Assembly (NCBI RefSeq): GCF_016802725.1
Contig: NC_052673.1
Span: 19,480,603-19,544,602 of the forward strand
DNA from: Solenopsis invicta
Taxonomy: Eukaryota; Arthropoda; Insecta; Hymenoptera; Formicidae
Length of the DNA stretch: 64,000 nt
Direction of reading: 5' to 3'
The notes under the pieces: generated by a model
Databases searched by the model: none
Told to the model about the DNA's origin: nothing
Seen by the model: the letters and a program-made list of their open reading frames with translations, nothing else
Translations under genes and position numbers: made by a program
Shown here: positions 35,630-48,367 of the stretch, in pieces
How the letters are laid out: each line of letters opens with the position of its first letter
How positions within the stretch are numbered: position 1 is the first letter of the stretch

Positions 35630-36924
35630 TACAGGGTGTCCCATTTTAATTCCTCCACGCAAATATTTCCGTTCCCTCGCATTTTACAAGAAAATATTTA
35701 AGACAAAAGTTGTATGGTTTCGAGGGGGACATAAGATTGTGTCATTAATTTGACCTCGAATAGTTGCTTAAAGGTCACTTAAAGGTCAACTACAATTTTT
35801 TAAATGGACCTCCCTATTTTTTATGGCATATTCTTGTAGCTTATCTCGAGACGTTTCCAAAACACTATAAACAAATGTCTTTCCGTTAAGTATTTTGCGA
35901 GTTGTGAAGCTTGAATGTTGGTGGGCCATTTTAATCCATCCACGCAAATATTTCCGTTCCCTTGCATTTTACTAGAAAATGTTTCAGACAAAAGTTGTAT
36001 TGTTCAAAGGGGGCCAACCATTGATGACCTTGAATTTGACCTTGAAGTCGATTTTCAAAGTCATTTTAAGATTAACAAGTGTTTTTTCATTGGAAACCCC
36101 TATTTTTGATCCCGGATTTGAAAAGAGCACAAAGTTTTGCGTAAAAAATATGTACCCATGGTAGGGCCTAAAAGTGGACTATAGGGGACTTTTAGACGAA
36201 AACATGTGATTTTATTTTAGCACTACTTTTAGCATAACCCAGGAACAACGACGTGGACGTAGTAGTTTTCTGTTCCCCTTGGGGTGCTTGATTAACGTGT
36301 GTAGTGCTAAATACTTTATCACAAAAAGCAGTGCTAAAATAAAATCACCTGTTTTCGTCTGAAAGTCCCCTATGGTCCACTTTTAGGCCCTAACATTGGT
36401 ACAAATTTTTTATGCAAAACTTTGAGCTCTTTCCAAATCCGGGATCAAAAATACGGGTTTCCATTGAAAAAACACTTGTTAATCTTAAAATGACTTTGAA
36501 AATCGACTTCAAGGTCAAGTTCAAGGTCATCAACGGTTGGACCCCTTTGAAGCATACAACTTTTGTCTGAAACATTTTCTTGTAAAATGCAAGGGAACGG
36601 AAGTATTAGCGTGGAGGTATTAAAATAACCAACCAAATTTCAAGCGTCACAAATCGCAAAATACTTAACGGAAAGACATTTGTTTAAAGTGTTTTGGAAA
36701 GGCCTCGAGATAAGCTACAAGAATACGCTATAAAAAATAGGCATTTCTATTTATAAAATTGAAGGTGGCCTTTATGTGACCTTTAAGCAACTATTCGAAG
36801 TCAAACTAATGACACCATCTTATGTACCCCTCGAAACCATACAACTTTTGTCTAAATCATTTTCTTGTAAAATGCAAGGGAACGTAAATATCTGCGTGGA
36901 CGCATTAAAATGGGACACCTTTTA
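35630..36924. mobile_element. Palindromic TA-flanked transposon, copy 3
   Basis: Element 35632-36922. The right end reads CACCTTT in place of CACCCTG, and the inner arm has GACCTTGAATTTGACC and GCAAAACTTTGAGCTC. These markers are shared with copies 5 and 6 but not with copy 4. Confidence 0.9.
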
Positions 36925-39900
36925 TAACTCTTTCGTCTTTCACTTTAGCGATTCGATCCATTATGATAAAAGTTAGAAATCTTCTCTAGGCTATCAGAAC
37001 ACAGAGATATTGGAGAAATTCGCAAAAAAAGTTTTACTCAAAAATTTCGAAATTTGCCTGATATAAGTCTTTCCTTTTTCTGTTCAGCGATTCGATACAT
37101 CATGATAAAAGTTACATCTCTTCTGTGGGCTATCAGAACACATAGATATTGGAGAAATTCGCAAAAAAACAATTTTACTAAAAAATTTCGAACTTTGACT
37201 GATATAACTTTTTCGTCTTTTACTTTAGCGACTCGATCCATTATGATAAATGTTATAACTCTTCTCGGGGTTATCAGAACACAGAGATATTGGAGAAATT
37301 CGCAAAAAAAAATTTACTCAAAAATTTTGAAATTTGGCTGATATAAGTCTATCCTTTTTCAGTTCAGCGATTCGATACATCATGATAAAAGTTGTATCTC
37401 TTCTGTGGGCTATCAGAACACATAGATATTGGAGAAATTCGCAAAAAAACCAATTTTACTAAAAAATTTCGAACTTTGACTGATATAACTTTTTCGTCTT
37501 TTACTTTAGCGATTCGATCCATTATGACAAAAGTTATAACTCTTCTCGGGGCTATCAGAACACAGAGATATTGGAGAAATTCGCAAAAAAAATTTTACTC
37601 AAAAATTTCGAAATTTGCCTGATATAAGTCTTTACTTTTTCAGTTCAGCGATTCGATACATCATGATAAAAGTTATATCTCTTCTGTGTGCTATCAGAAC
37701 ACAGAGATATTGGAGAAATTCGCAACAAAATCAATTTTACTAAATAATTTCCAACTTTGACTGATATAACGCTTTCGTCTTTTCTTTAGCGACTCTATCC
37801 ATTATGATAAATGTTATAACTCTTCTCGGGGTTATCAGAACACAGAGATATTGGAGAAATTCGCAAAAAAAAATTTACTCAAAAATTTTGAAATTTGCCT
37901 GATATAAGTCTATCCTTTTTCAGTTCAGCGATTCGATACATCATGATAAAAGTTATATCTCTTCTGTGGGCTATCAGAACACAGAGATATTGCAGAAATT
38001 CGCAAAAAAATCAATTTTACTAAAAAATTTCCAACTTTGACTGATATAACGCTTTCGTCTTTTCTTTAGCGATTCGATCCTTTATGATAAATGTTATAAC
38101 TCTTCTCGGGGCTATCAGAACACAGAGATATTGGAGAAATTCGCAAAAAAAGTTTTACTCAAAAATTTCGAAATTTGCCTGATATAAGTCTTTCCTTTTT
38201 CAGTTCAGCGATTCGATACATCATGATAAAAGTTATATCTCTTCTGTGGGCTATCAGAACACAGAGATATTGGAGAAATTCGCAAAAAAATCAATTTTAC
38301 TAAATAATTTCCAACTTTGACTGATATAACGCTTTCGTCTTTTCTTTAGCGATTCGATCTATTATGATAAATGTTATAACTCTTCTCGGGGCTATCAGAA
38401 CACAGAGATATTGGAGAAATACGCAAAAAAAATTTTCCGGAAAATTTTTGAACATTGACTGATATAAAACTTTCGTCTTTTACTTTAGCGATTCGATCCA
38501 TTATGATAAATGTTATAGCTCTTCTCGGGGCTATTAGAACACTGAGATATTGGAGAAATTCGCAAAAAAAATTTTCCTCAAAGTTTTCGAACTTTGACTG
38601 ATATAACAATTTCGTCTTTCACTTTAGCGATTCGATCCATTATGATAAAAGTTAGAAATCTTCTCTGGGCTATCAGAACACAGAGATATTGGAGAAATTC
38701 GCAAAAAAAAATTTACTCAAAAATTTTGAAATTTGCCTGATATAAGTCTATCCTTTTTCAGTTCAGCGATTCGATACATCATGATAAAAGTTGTATCTCT
38801 TCTGTGGGCTATCAGAACACATAGATATTGGAGAAATTCGCAAAAAAACCAATTTTACTAAAAAATTTCGAACTTTTACTGATATAAATTTTTCGTCTTT
38901 TATTTTAGCGATTCGATCCATTATGATAAAAGTTATAACTCTTCTCGGGGCTATCAGAACACAGAGATATTGGAGAAATTCGCAAAAAAAATTTTACTCA
39001 AAAATTTCGAAATTTGCCTGATATAAGTCTTTACTTTTTCAGTTCAGCGATTCGATACATCATGATAAAAGTTATATCTCTTCTGTGGGCTATCAGAACA
39101 CAGAGATATTGGAGAAATTCGCAAAAAAAATTTTCCTCAAAGTTTTCGAACTTTGACTGATATAACTATTTCGTCTTTCACTTTAGCGATTCGATCCATT
39201 ATGATAAAAGTTAGAAATCTTCTCTGGGCTATCAGAACACAGAGATATTGGAGAAATCCGCAAAAAAAATTTTTCTCAAAAATTTCGAAATTTGCCTGAT
39301 ATAAGTCTTTCCTTTTTCAGTTCAGCGATTCGATACATCATGATAAAAGTTATATCTCTTCTGTGGGCTATCAGAACACATAGATATTGGAGAAATTCGC
39401 AAAAAAACCAATTTTACTAAAAAATTTCGAACTTTGACTGATATAACTTTTTCGTCTTTTACTTTAGCGACTCGATCCATTATGATAAATGTTATAACTC
39501 TTCTCGGGGTTATCAGAACACAAAGATATTGGAGAAATTCGCAAAAAAAAATTTACTCAAAAATTTTGAAATTTGCCTGATATAAGTCTATCCTTTTTCA
39601 GTTCAGCGATTCGATACATCATGATAAAAGTTATATCTCTTCTGTGGGCTATCAGAACACAGAGATATTGCAGAAATTCGCAAAAAAATCAATTTTACTA
39701 AAAAATTTCCAAATTTGACTGATATGACGCTTTCGTCTTTTCTTTAGCGATTCGATCCTTTATGATAAATGTTATAACTCTTCTCGGGGCTATCAGAACA
39801 CAGAGATATTGGAGAAATTCGCAAAAAAAGTTTTACTCAAAAATTTCGAAATTTGCCTGATATAAGTCTTTCCTTTTTCTGTTCAGCGATTCGATACATC

Positions 39901-40555
39901 ATGATAAAAGTTATATCTCTTCTGTGGGCTATCAGAACACATAGATATTGGAGAAATTCGCAAAAAAACCAATTTTACTAAAAAATTTCGAACTTTGACT
40001 GATATAACTTTTTCGTCTTTTACTTTAGCGACTCGATCCATTATGATAAATGTTATAACTCTTCTCGGGGTTATCAGAACACAGAGATATTGGAGAAATT
40101 CGCAAAAAAAGTTTTACTCAAAAATTTCGAAATTTGCCTGATATAAGTCTTTCCTTTTTCTGTTCAGCGATTCGATACATCATGATAAAAGTTATATCTC
40201 TTCTGTGGGCTATCAGAACACAGAGATATTGGAGAAATTCGCAAAAAAATCAATTTTACTAAAAAATTTCCAACTTTGACTGATATAACTTTTTCGTCTT
40301 TTACTTTAGCGACTCGATCCATTATGATAAATGTTGTAACTCTTCTCGGGGTTATCAGAACACAGAGATATTGGAGAAATTCGCAAAAAAACATTTACTC
40401 AAATATTTTGAACTTTGACGGATATAAGTCTTTCGTTTTTCACTTTAGCGACTCGATCGATCATGATAACAGTTAGAACTATTCTGGGGGCTATCAGAAC
40501 ACAGATATTGGAGAAATTCGCGAAAAAAATTTTACTCAAAAATTTCTAACTTTGA
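36925..40555. repeat. Satellite array block 4
   Basis: About 26 monomers with the A/B alternation. It closely matches block 7 (52132-55760), with differences of whole monomers. No gene. Confidence 0.95.
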
Positions 40556-41850
40556 TACAGGGTGTCCCATTTTAATACCTCCACGCAAATATTTCCGTTC
40601 CCTCGCATTTTACAAGAAAATATTTAAGACAAAAGTTGTATGGTTTCGAGGGGGACATAAGATAGTGTCATTAATTTGACCTCGAATAGTTGCTTAAAGG
40701 TCACTTAAAGGTCAACTACAATTTTTTAAATGGACCTCCCTATTTTTTATGGCATATTCTTGTAGCTTATCTCGAGACGTTTCCAAAACACTATAAACAA
40801 ATGTCTTTCCGTTAAGTATTTTGCGAGTTGTGAAGCTTGAATGTTGGTGGGCCATTTTAATCCATCCACGCAAATATTTCCGTTCCCTTGCATTTTACTA
40901 GAAAATGTTTCAGACAAAAGTTGTATTGTTCAAAGGGGGCCAACCATTGATGACCTTGAACTTGACCTAGAAGTCGATTTTCAAAGTCATTTTAAGATTA
41001 ACAAGTGTTTTTTCATTGGAAACCCCTATTTTTGATCCCGGATTTGGAAAGAGCACAAAGTTTTGCGTAAAAAGTATGTACCCATGGTAGGGCCTAAAAG
41101 TGGACTATAGGGGACTTTTAGATGAAAACATGTGATTTTATTTTAGCACTACTTTTAGCATAACCCAGGAACAACGACGTGGACGTAGTAGTTTTCTGTT
41201 CCCCTTGGGGTGCTTGATTAACGTGTGTAGTGCTAAATACTTTATCACAAAAAGTAGTGCTAAAATAAAATCACCTGTTTTCGTCTAAAAGTCCCCTATG
41301 GTCCACTTTTAGGCCCTAACATTGGTACACATTTTTTATGCAAAATTTTGTGCTCTTTCCAAATCCGGGATCAAAAATACGGGTTTCCATTGAAAAAACA
41401 CTTGTTAATCTTAAAATGACTTTGAAAATCGACTTCAAGGTCAAGTTCAAGGTCATCAACGGTTGGACCCCTTTGAACCATACAACTTTTGTCTGAAACA
41501 TTTTCTTGTAAAATGCAAGGGAACGGAAGTATTAGCGTGGATGTATTAAAATAACCAACCAAACTTCAAGCGTCACAACTCGCAAAATACTTAACGGAAA
41601 GACATTTGTTTATAGTGTTTTTTAAACGTCTCGAGATAAGCTACAAGAATACGCTATAAAAAATAGGCATTTCTATTTAAAAAATTGAAGTTGGCCTTTA
41701 TGTGACCTTTAAGCAACTATTCGAAGTCAAATTAATGACACCATCTTATGTACCCCTCGAAACCATACAACTTTTGTCTAAAACATTTTCTTGTAAAATG
41801 CAAGGGAACGTAAATATCTGCGTGGAAGCAATAAAATGGGACACCCTGTA
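40556..41850. mobile_element. Palindromic TA-flanked transposon, copy 4
   Basis: Element 40558-41848. It has an intact CACCCTG right end and the inner-arm markers GACCTAGAAGTCG and GCAAAATTTTGTGCTC, as in copies 1 and 2. The left flank has the unusual TTTCTAACTTTGATACAGG. Confidence 0.9.
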
Positions 41851-43303
41851 TAACTCTTTCGTCTTTCACTTTAGCGATTCGATCCATTATGATAAAAGTT
41901 AGAAATCTTCTCTGGGCTATCAGAACACAGAGATATTGGAGAAAATCGCAAAAAAAGTTTTACTCAAATATTTCGAAATTTATCTGATATAAGTCTTTCC
42001 TTTTTCAGTTCAGCGATCGATACATCATGATAAAAGTTATATCTCTTCTGTGGGCTATCAGAACACATAGATATTGGAGAAATTCGAAAAAAGAACAATT
42101 TTACTAAAAAATTTCGAACTTTGACTGATATAACACTTTCGTCTTTTACTTTAGCGATTCGATCCATTATGATAAAGGTTATACCTCTTCTCGAGGCTAT
42201 CAGAACACAGAGATATTGGAGAAATTCGAAAAAAAACAATTTTTCTAAAGAATTTCGAACTTTGACTGATATAACACTTTCGTCTTTTACTTTAGCGATT
42301 CGATCCATTATGATAAATGTCATAATCTTCTCTGGGCTATCAGAACACAGAGATATTGGAGAAATTCGCAAAAAAAATTTTCTTCAAAGTTTTCGAACTT
42401 TGACTGATATAACAATTTCGTCTTTCACTTTAGCGATTCGATCCATTATGATAAAAGTTATAACTCTTCTCGGGGCTATCAGAACACAGAGATATTGGAG
42501 AAATTCGCAAAAAAAATTTTACTCAAAAATTTCGAAATTTGCCTGATATAAGTCTTTCCTTTTTCAGTTCAGCGATTCGATACATCATGATAAAAGTTAT
42601 ATCTCTTCTGTGGGCTATCAGAACACAGAGATATTGGAGAAATTCGCAAAAAAATCAATTTTACTAAATAATTTCCAACTTTGACTGATATAACGCTTTC
42701 GTCTTTTCTTTAGCGATTCGATCCATTATGATAAATGTTATAACTCTTCTCGGGGCTATCAGAACACAGAGATATTGGAGAAATTCGCAAAAAAAATTTT
42801 CTTCAAAATTTTCGAACTTTGACTGATATAACACTTTCGTCTTTTACTTTAGCGATTCGATCCATTATGATAAATGTTATAACTCTTCTCGGGGCTATCA
42901 GAACACAGAGATATTGGAGAAATTCGCAAAAAAAATTTTCCTCAAAGTTTTCGAACTTTGACTTATATAACTATTTCGTCTTTCACTTTAGCGATTCGAT
43001 CCATTATGATAAAAGTTAGAACTCTTCTCGGGGCTATCAGAACACAGAGATATTGGAGAAAATCGCAAAAAAAATTTTACTCAAAAATTTCGAAATTTGC
43101 CTGATATAAGTCTTTCCTTTTTCAGTTCAGCGATTCGATACATCATGATAAAAGTTGTATCTCTTCTGTGGGCTATCAGAACACATAGATATAGGAGAAA
43201 TTTGCAAAAAAACCAATTTTACTAAAAAATTTCGAACTTTGACTGATATAACTTTTTCGTCTTTTACTTTAGCGACTCGATCCATTATGATAAATGTTAT
43301 AAC
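41851..43303. repeat. Satellite array block 5, ending at the LTR element target site
   Basis: About ten monomers. The last ones carry the marker ATAGATATAGGAGAAATTTGC, also seen at about 33198, which places this edge one ~9,994-bp period after 33309. It ends in TAAC (43300-43303), the left copy of the LTR element target duplication. Confidence 0.95.
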
Positions 43304-43729
43304 TGTAGGATAATATGATTTTAAGAAGGATAAAATAGAAATAAATATAATGATTAAAGGTAGTTGTTATTAATAATGTCGCAATTTAATCAAATACGCG
43401 ATTTAAATAGTTACATATACGTATAGAGCGAATCTTGTCGCTTCAGTCGAATTAATAATATCAATCGTCTCTTGCAAAAGTTCACGTAAAAGGAAAAACG
43501 AACTCGTGGCTAACTCTGAATTTCCGCACTCTGTCTCTGTTTATCTCTTACTCTGTCCTTATACACTCTGTCTCTGACACGGAGCACTGTCTCGGCTCGC
43601 GACTCACAGCGGACTCCCGCTCGCTCGCGCTCTTCCAAATTCCGACAACATATAAGGTCATTACGATTATCGACCGATAACAATCGATCTTCGATCCCTC
43701 GATCCTTGTCCGATATCTATTCTCCTACA
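43304..43729 (-). repeat. 3' LTR of gypsy copy 1 (426 bp)
   Basis: Begins TGTAGGATAATATGATTTTA and ends ATCTATTCTCCTACA on the + strand. It contains ACATATACGTATAGAGC, 4 bp longer than the partner LTR. No strongly purine-rich tract is visible just before it on the coding strand. Confidence 0.95.
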
Positions 43730-43783
43730 GCTCGGCCATTCCTGCTGCTACATTCGCCCTCGAATGTACATCTTCGACCTGCG

Positions 43784-46700
43784 TCATTCGGAAACCTCGT
43801 CATCATCTTCAGAATAATCATGATCGTCCTCGCTAACCCATGGCTTCATGTAGTCAGCCGACGTCGTTGTCCGACTTGGACCCTCACTCTCACCAATTTT
43901 TTGCACCACATATCTATGGTTGCGTAGGACTCTGATAATCTCGTATGGTCCTAAGAACTTGCCAGAAAGCTTCATCCCTGGGCCTCGCTGAGTGCGCTTG
44001 ATAGCGACCATCTCTCCTTCGCGATAATCTCTAGGCTTCTTTCTTCTCCTGTCGAAACTCCGCTTGTTCTCCTGCTGCATTTTGACGATGTTTTTCCTCG
44101 CCTCAGCTCGCAATTCTTCTCGGGCGTCTTGAAAAGACTCCAGTCGCTCCTTCTCCAATATCTCCTTAATTTCTGGACAATCCTTCAACCTCGGATGTGT
44201 CCCTAAAAGCACTTGGAACGGAGATAAACCTAAGCTTCGATGAGGTGCAGCATTCAGATACTGCTGTGCTGTATCAAGGTGCCGATACCATTCATGCGGT
44301 TTTGGAGCAGCCAACTTGGTCAGTAGCGGTATGAGCGTTCTGTTGACTCGCTCAACCTGTCCATTCGCTCTCGGTACACCTGTTGTTATTAAAATGTGCT
44401 CGATGTTTTGTACCTTACAGTACTCCTCAAACTCGCTCGATGTAAAAGCAGTTCCTCGGTCAGTGACAATCCGTCGTGGATTGCAAAAAACTGCCGCTTG
44501 TTTCCTCAGGCGCGTTAAAACCTCATGCGTACTCGTAGACTTTGTAGCGTAGAGCCACACAAACTTGGAGAAAGCGTCGATAACTACGAGAATGTGATGA
44601 TAAGTCTTCTTCGTCGACGGCAACGGTCCCAGATGATCCATATGCAGGGTATCCAACGGAACCTTCCCCTTCTCAATGGGATGCAAAAAACATTCCTGCT
44701 TTCCTTGCTTTCTCTCGGCTAGAATGCACGCAACACAATTGCGCACAATTTCCTCGACTCTTCGTCGTAAATTTGGAATCCAGTAGTCATTCTTTACTAA
44801 ACTTTCAGTCTTGTTCACCGAAAAATGGCCTTGCTCATGTGCTCGACGAATAATCTGCGCCTGCATTCTTCTTGGTACCACAAGCTGTAGATCACCATCG
44901 GATTCTCTAAACAGTAGGTTACCTCGTAACGTGTACTCCTGTGCTTGTCCGCGAGAAACTAATTCGCGAAGCCTCTTCACACCATCGTCTTCCTCTTGAG
45001 CTCTCCTGAGCCTAGCTGTCAACCCAGCGTCTGTCTCGTCGATAACCAAACACGCCGGTAACGGATTACGACTGAGCGCATCAACATGCACCATGCTCTT
45101 TCCAGGACGATGCTCTATGGTATAGTGGAACTCTTCCAGAAGCAATGCCCATCTGGCAACCCGTACGCACAGGTCCTTTTTATTCATTGTCAACGTGAAA
45201 GCACGACAGTCGGTCACGATTTTGAATGTGATGCCCAGCAAATAAACGCGAAATTTCTTCAACGCCTTTATTATAGCCAAGACCTCCAACTCGTAGCTCG
45301 GGTATTTAGCTTCAGCCGATGTCGTTTTCCCGCTTGAATAATAAACAGGATGAAAAAGGTTGTCCTCGTTGCCTCTCTGAAGTAATATTGCACCATATCC
45401 AAGCGCCGAAGCGTCCGTATGCAACTCAGTCTCTGCTCCCGCCCGGTACAGACTTAATACTGGTCCTTCGCTCAGCATCTTCTTCAACCTCTCGAAGGCA
45501 TTCTTCTCTGCCGCGCCAAAATTGAATTTTACGCCTGTTTTCAGCAGACTCGACAATGGATGTGCTATTGCAGCATAACCTGGAATAAATTTTCTAAAGT
45601 AGCCGCTCAAGCCCAGAAAACTTTGTACCTGCTTAACATTAGTCGGCTCCGGAAAACGTCGAACTGCCTCAGTCTTTTTATTGGATGGGCGCACTTGTCC
45701 CGCCTCAATAACGTGCCCCAAAAACTCCACTCTCGTCTGTAGAAAGCAGCATTTCTTCCAGTTGATGTCAAGGCCAGCCTCACTGGCAACCTTGAGCACT
45801 CTCTCGAGCCTCTTCAGTCCGATATCAACATCATTTGAAGGAATGATCAAATCGTCCATGTACGCCATCACTATCCCTTCTCGTATCAGGTCTCTAAAAA
45901 TTAAATTAACAAATCTTTGAAATACGGCCGGCGAATTACACAAGCCAAACGGAACCTTCAAGAATTCGTAGTGTCCGTCAGGGACAACAAAAGCCGTATA
46001 TTTTCGACTTGACTCCTCTACTGCTACGTGGAAGAAACCATTTCTCAGGTCAAGCGTGGTAAACAACAGAGCGCCTTGCAATAGGTCTATCTCGTCCTCT
46101 ATTAACGGTAACGGATACCGATCCTTGAGAATCTTTTTATTTAGATGACGATAATCCACACACAACCTGGCCGCCCCGTCCTTCTTCCGGACCAATACCA
46201 CAGGACTGGCATACTCCGATATCGATGGCTGAATAATTCCCTCCGCAAGCCATTCGTCGATTTGTGCGTTGACCTCCTCTCTTTCCGACGGAGATAATCG
46301 CCTGGCAGACTGGTAGACTGGCTCTTCGTCCTTTAGTATAAGTTTCATTTTAATATTAGTTTCGCGCGCTTTATTCGGCTTATAATTTTCAATAAGGTTT
46401 TGTAACGATGCTCTTTGCTCCGCATTTCCCGCGCCGGTCACGTCCACGTGATTTATCTCAAAATCCGCGTGTGTCAAATTTATATTAAATATTTCCGGTA
46501 TCGAATGCTTATTCTCGCATGTTGACTCTTGTAACGGACTAATGGAAATTTTTCCTGCTTTGAAATTGACCTCGACAGCATCCAAGAAGTTGGTTCCCAA
46601 TAACATTTGATGTCGCATTAACGTGTCCGAGACTACTTGTATACACACGGAATAGTTGTGTTCGTCAACACGAATTTCGGCCTCGAATTCTCCTAGGGTC

Positions 46701-48055
46701 GTGTTATTATCTGATCCCACTCCACGGAATCGCATTCCGCCTAATTTCAATCGCGGTGAGCCTAATTTTACGTATTCATCCGCGCGCATCAGTGTAAGAT
46801 CGCTTCCGGAATCTATTAATGCCTTTATTTGATGACCTTGGATCGAAACGTCTTTAACATATTTTTGGTTCCTAGATCGCGTTGCGGTAAGACAGCTTTT
46901 CGAGGTTCCCGCTTTTTTCGGGCATTTAGACGCAATATGTCCGCGTTCGTTACATGCAAAGCATTTCGCGCCTTGATCTTTAGTCGGACAGTTTGCCCCC
47001 AGATGATCTCGCATACCACAATTATGGCAATGTCTAACTGTATCTGTCGGCCTTCTTTTCGCGTCACCTTTCTCAGTCTTCTCCTCTCTATTCGCGACAC
47101 CGTTTCTTTTTTCAAATTTTGCCGAGTTAAACGCACCTCGCTCTCGCAGGGTTACCTTTTCAAATGCATTCAGAAGCGCCTCCACTGTGTCAAACCTTTG
47201 GATACGTGCCTGGTTTCGAAGCGCATCGTCTGGTATGCCCTCGACAATATATTCCAGCATCTCGTCGTTGTTGATAGGAACACGGTTTCCGGTAATGATC
47301 TTCTCGTGGACATACTCATGGAACGTCTCTTCTTTTTTCCACATCCGGTCCTCGAATTTTTTCCTTAGTGCCATCTTGGACTGACGGTGCTGAAACATGC
47401 TCCGCAATTCACCGAGAAGAGCGTCGAACGACATCGCAACATATTCCGGTTTCGAATGTATCCATTCCAGCGCTTTGCCCTTCAGTCGCATAGCGATTAT
47501 TAGTCTAGCCGTATCATCTTCTAGTTTATACGTTGTCTTCAATAAACGGATCTGATTTTCCCATGTCTCGTAATGCACTGATTTACCATCAAAATAACCG
47601 AGTAAATCCGCGATAGCAGTTACATTTATCTTTGATTGTGCAGATTGAGTTCGTACGATATCATTGTTAGCGTTTTGATTTTCGTTAATTGCCACGCGTT
47701 CCATCCGCTGATTTTGTCGCAACATCTCTATTTCGCGCCGCGCTAATTCTAACTCGCGTCGCGCTATTTCTCTCTCTCTTTCGTAAAGCTCAATTTCCGA
47801 TAGTCGTGCGCTTGTACCTTGCTGCGTCCTTGAAACGCTAGCCTGTGAGACATCCTCCGCATCGCCACGCCGATCGCGAGACTCTTCGTTATCCTCGCGT
47901 AGCCACTCGCCATTCGGATCAGCCTCCATCAGACGACAGATCAATTCGTTCTTCGTTCCCGCCGTCGATAGATTATGTCTTTTTAGCATTTCCTTAAGTG
48001 CCTCTACTTTGTACTTAGTCGGATCCTTCATTATTGCATGCTGAATATTGTCCAT
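43784..48055 (-). CDS. Gag-Pol polyprotein of gypsy retrotransposon, copy 1
   Basis: A single frame of 1423 residues from ATG 48055; upstream in-frame codons lack an ATG. In order: a SAP-like motif (~14-45, KVEALKEMLKRHNL then GTKNELICRL); a charged coiled coil (~80-115); a Gag core (~150-310); two CCHC knuckles, CHNCGMRDHLGANC and CFACNERGHIASKC (~340-385); aspartic protease ALIDSGSDLT (~415); reverse transcriptase with FTTLDLRNGFFH and YMDD (~733); RNase H beginning LHTDAS (~880); the HHCC zinc domain of integrase (~1085-1120); and the D-D-E core with MDHLGP, TDRGTAF and NGQVERVNRT (~1138-1240). The tail is acidic. Gag and Pol are fused without a frameshift. No lesion was seen, so it could be active or very young. 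Confidence 0.95.
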   Translation of the reverse strand: MDNIQHAIMKDPTKYKVEALKEMLKRHNLSTAGTKNELICRLMEADPNGEWLREDNEESRDRRGDAEDVSQASVSRTQQGTSARLSEIELYEREREIARRELELARREIEMLRQNQRMERVAINENQNANNDIVRTQSAQSKINVTAIADLLGYFDGKSVHYETWENQIRLLKTTYKLEDDTARLIIAMRLKGKALEWIHSKPEYVAMSFDALLGELRSMFQHRQSKMALRKKFEDRMWKKEETFHEYVHEKIITGNRVPINNDEMLEYIVEGIPDDALRNQARIQRFDTVEALLNAFEKVTLRERGAFNSAKFEKRNGVANREEKTEKGDAKRRPTDTVRHCHNCGMRDHLGANCPTKDQGAKCFACNERGHIASKCPKKAGTSKSCLTATRSRNQKYVKDVSIQGHQIKALIDSGSDLTLMRADEYVKLGSPRLKLGGMRFRGVGSDNNTTLGEFEAEIRVDEHNYSVCIQVVSDTLMRHQMLLGTNFLDAVEVNFKAGKISISPLQESTCENKHSIPEIFNINLTHADFEINHVDVTGAGNAEQRASLQNLIENYKPNKARETNIKMKLILKDEEPVYQSARRLSPSEREEVNAQIDEWLAEGIIQPSISEYASPVVLVRKKDGAARLCVDYRHLNKKILKDRYPLPLIEDEIDLLQGALLFTTLDLRNGFFHVAVEESSRKYTAFVVPDGHYEFLKVPFGLCNSPAVFQRFVNLIFRDLIREGIVMAYMDDLIIPSNDVDIGLKRLERVLKVASEAGLDINWKKCCFLQTRVEFLGHVIEAGQVRPSNKKTEAVRRFPEPTNVKQVQSFLGLSGYFRKFIPGYAAIAHPLSSLLKTGVKFNFGAAEKNAFERLKKMLSEGPVLSLYRAGAETELHTDASALGYGAILLQRGNEDNLFHPVYYSSGKTTSAEAKYPSYELEVLAIIKALKKFRVYLLGITFKIVTDCRAFTLTMNKKDLCVRVARWALLLEEFHYTIEHRPGKSMVHVDALSRNPLPACLVIDETDAGLTARLRRAQEEDDGVKRLRELVSRGQAQEYTLRGNLLFRESDGDLQLVVPRRMQAQIIRRAHEQGHFSVNKTESLVKNDYWIPNLRRRVEEIVRNCVACILAERKQGKQECFLHPIEKGKVPLDTLHMDHLGPLPSTKKTYHHILVVIDAFSKFVWLYATKSTSTHEVLTRLRKQAAVFCNPRRIVTDRGTAFTSSEFEEYCKVQNIEHILITTGVPRANGQVERVNRTLIPLLTKLAAPKPHEWYRHLDTAQQYLNAAPHRSLGLSPFQVLLGTHPRLKDCPEIKEILEKERLESFQDAREELRAEARKNIVKMQQENKRSFDRRRKKPRDYREGEMVAIKRTQRGPGMKLSGKFLGPYEIIRVLRNHRYVVQKIGESEGPSRTTTSADYMKPWVSEDDHDYSEDDDEVSE

Positions 48056-48282
48056 TGCGACTTGCACGCAACTCACTTATAAGTCTCACAATATATTACA
48101 CAATAACAGGTGTCTTTGTCTCTCGCGAAATTTCCTTGTGAGTCACTTATGTACACAACACTCTGTTTTCGTGTTTGTCTCTTTGTCCGATATCACTGTG
48201 TAACGACGCGCGTTGAACTGTTCTCGCATTCCAACGGTTTTCGCATGTAATATGTAATATAATATAATATGCGTTACGGCAC

Positions 48283-48367
48283 TTATCGCTGGACGAGCTT
48301 TATCGCTGGACGAGCTTTATCGCTGGACGAGCTTTATCGCTGGACGAGCCTTATCGCTGGACGAGCC
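48283..48367. repeat. Five tandem 17-bp units overlapping the primer-binding site (copy 1)
   Basis: TTATCGCTGGACGAGCT is repeated five times. The last unit runs into the primer-binding site, so each unit carries the complement of its GCTCGTCC part. Confidence 0.9.

Noticed and set aside
25165..43019. Many 60-140-codon frames of the type MTDITFSSFTLA...RSIMI...TQRYWRNSQKK on both strands
   Set aside because: They repeat with the ~140-bp satellite period and differ only as the monomers differ. They lack any domain and are simply frames open in the repeat.
46829..47368. 179-codon + frame opposite the gypsy Gag
   Set aside because: Antisense shadow of the Gag-Pol frame. It is rich in Cys, Arg and Phe with no domain, and the same shadow appears in copy 2.
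48283..48367. 17-bp tandem array as a stand-alone minisatellite
   Set aside because: It is present in the same place in both gypsy copies and merges with the primer-binding site, so it belongs to the retrotransposon.
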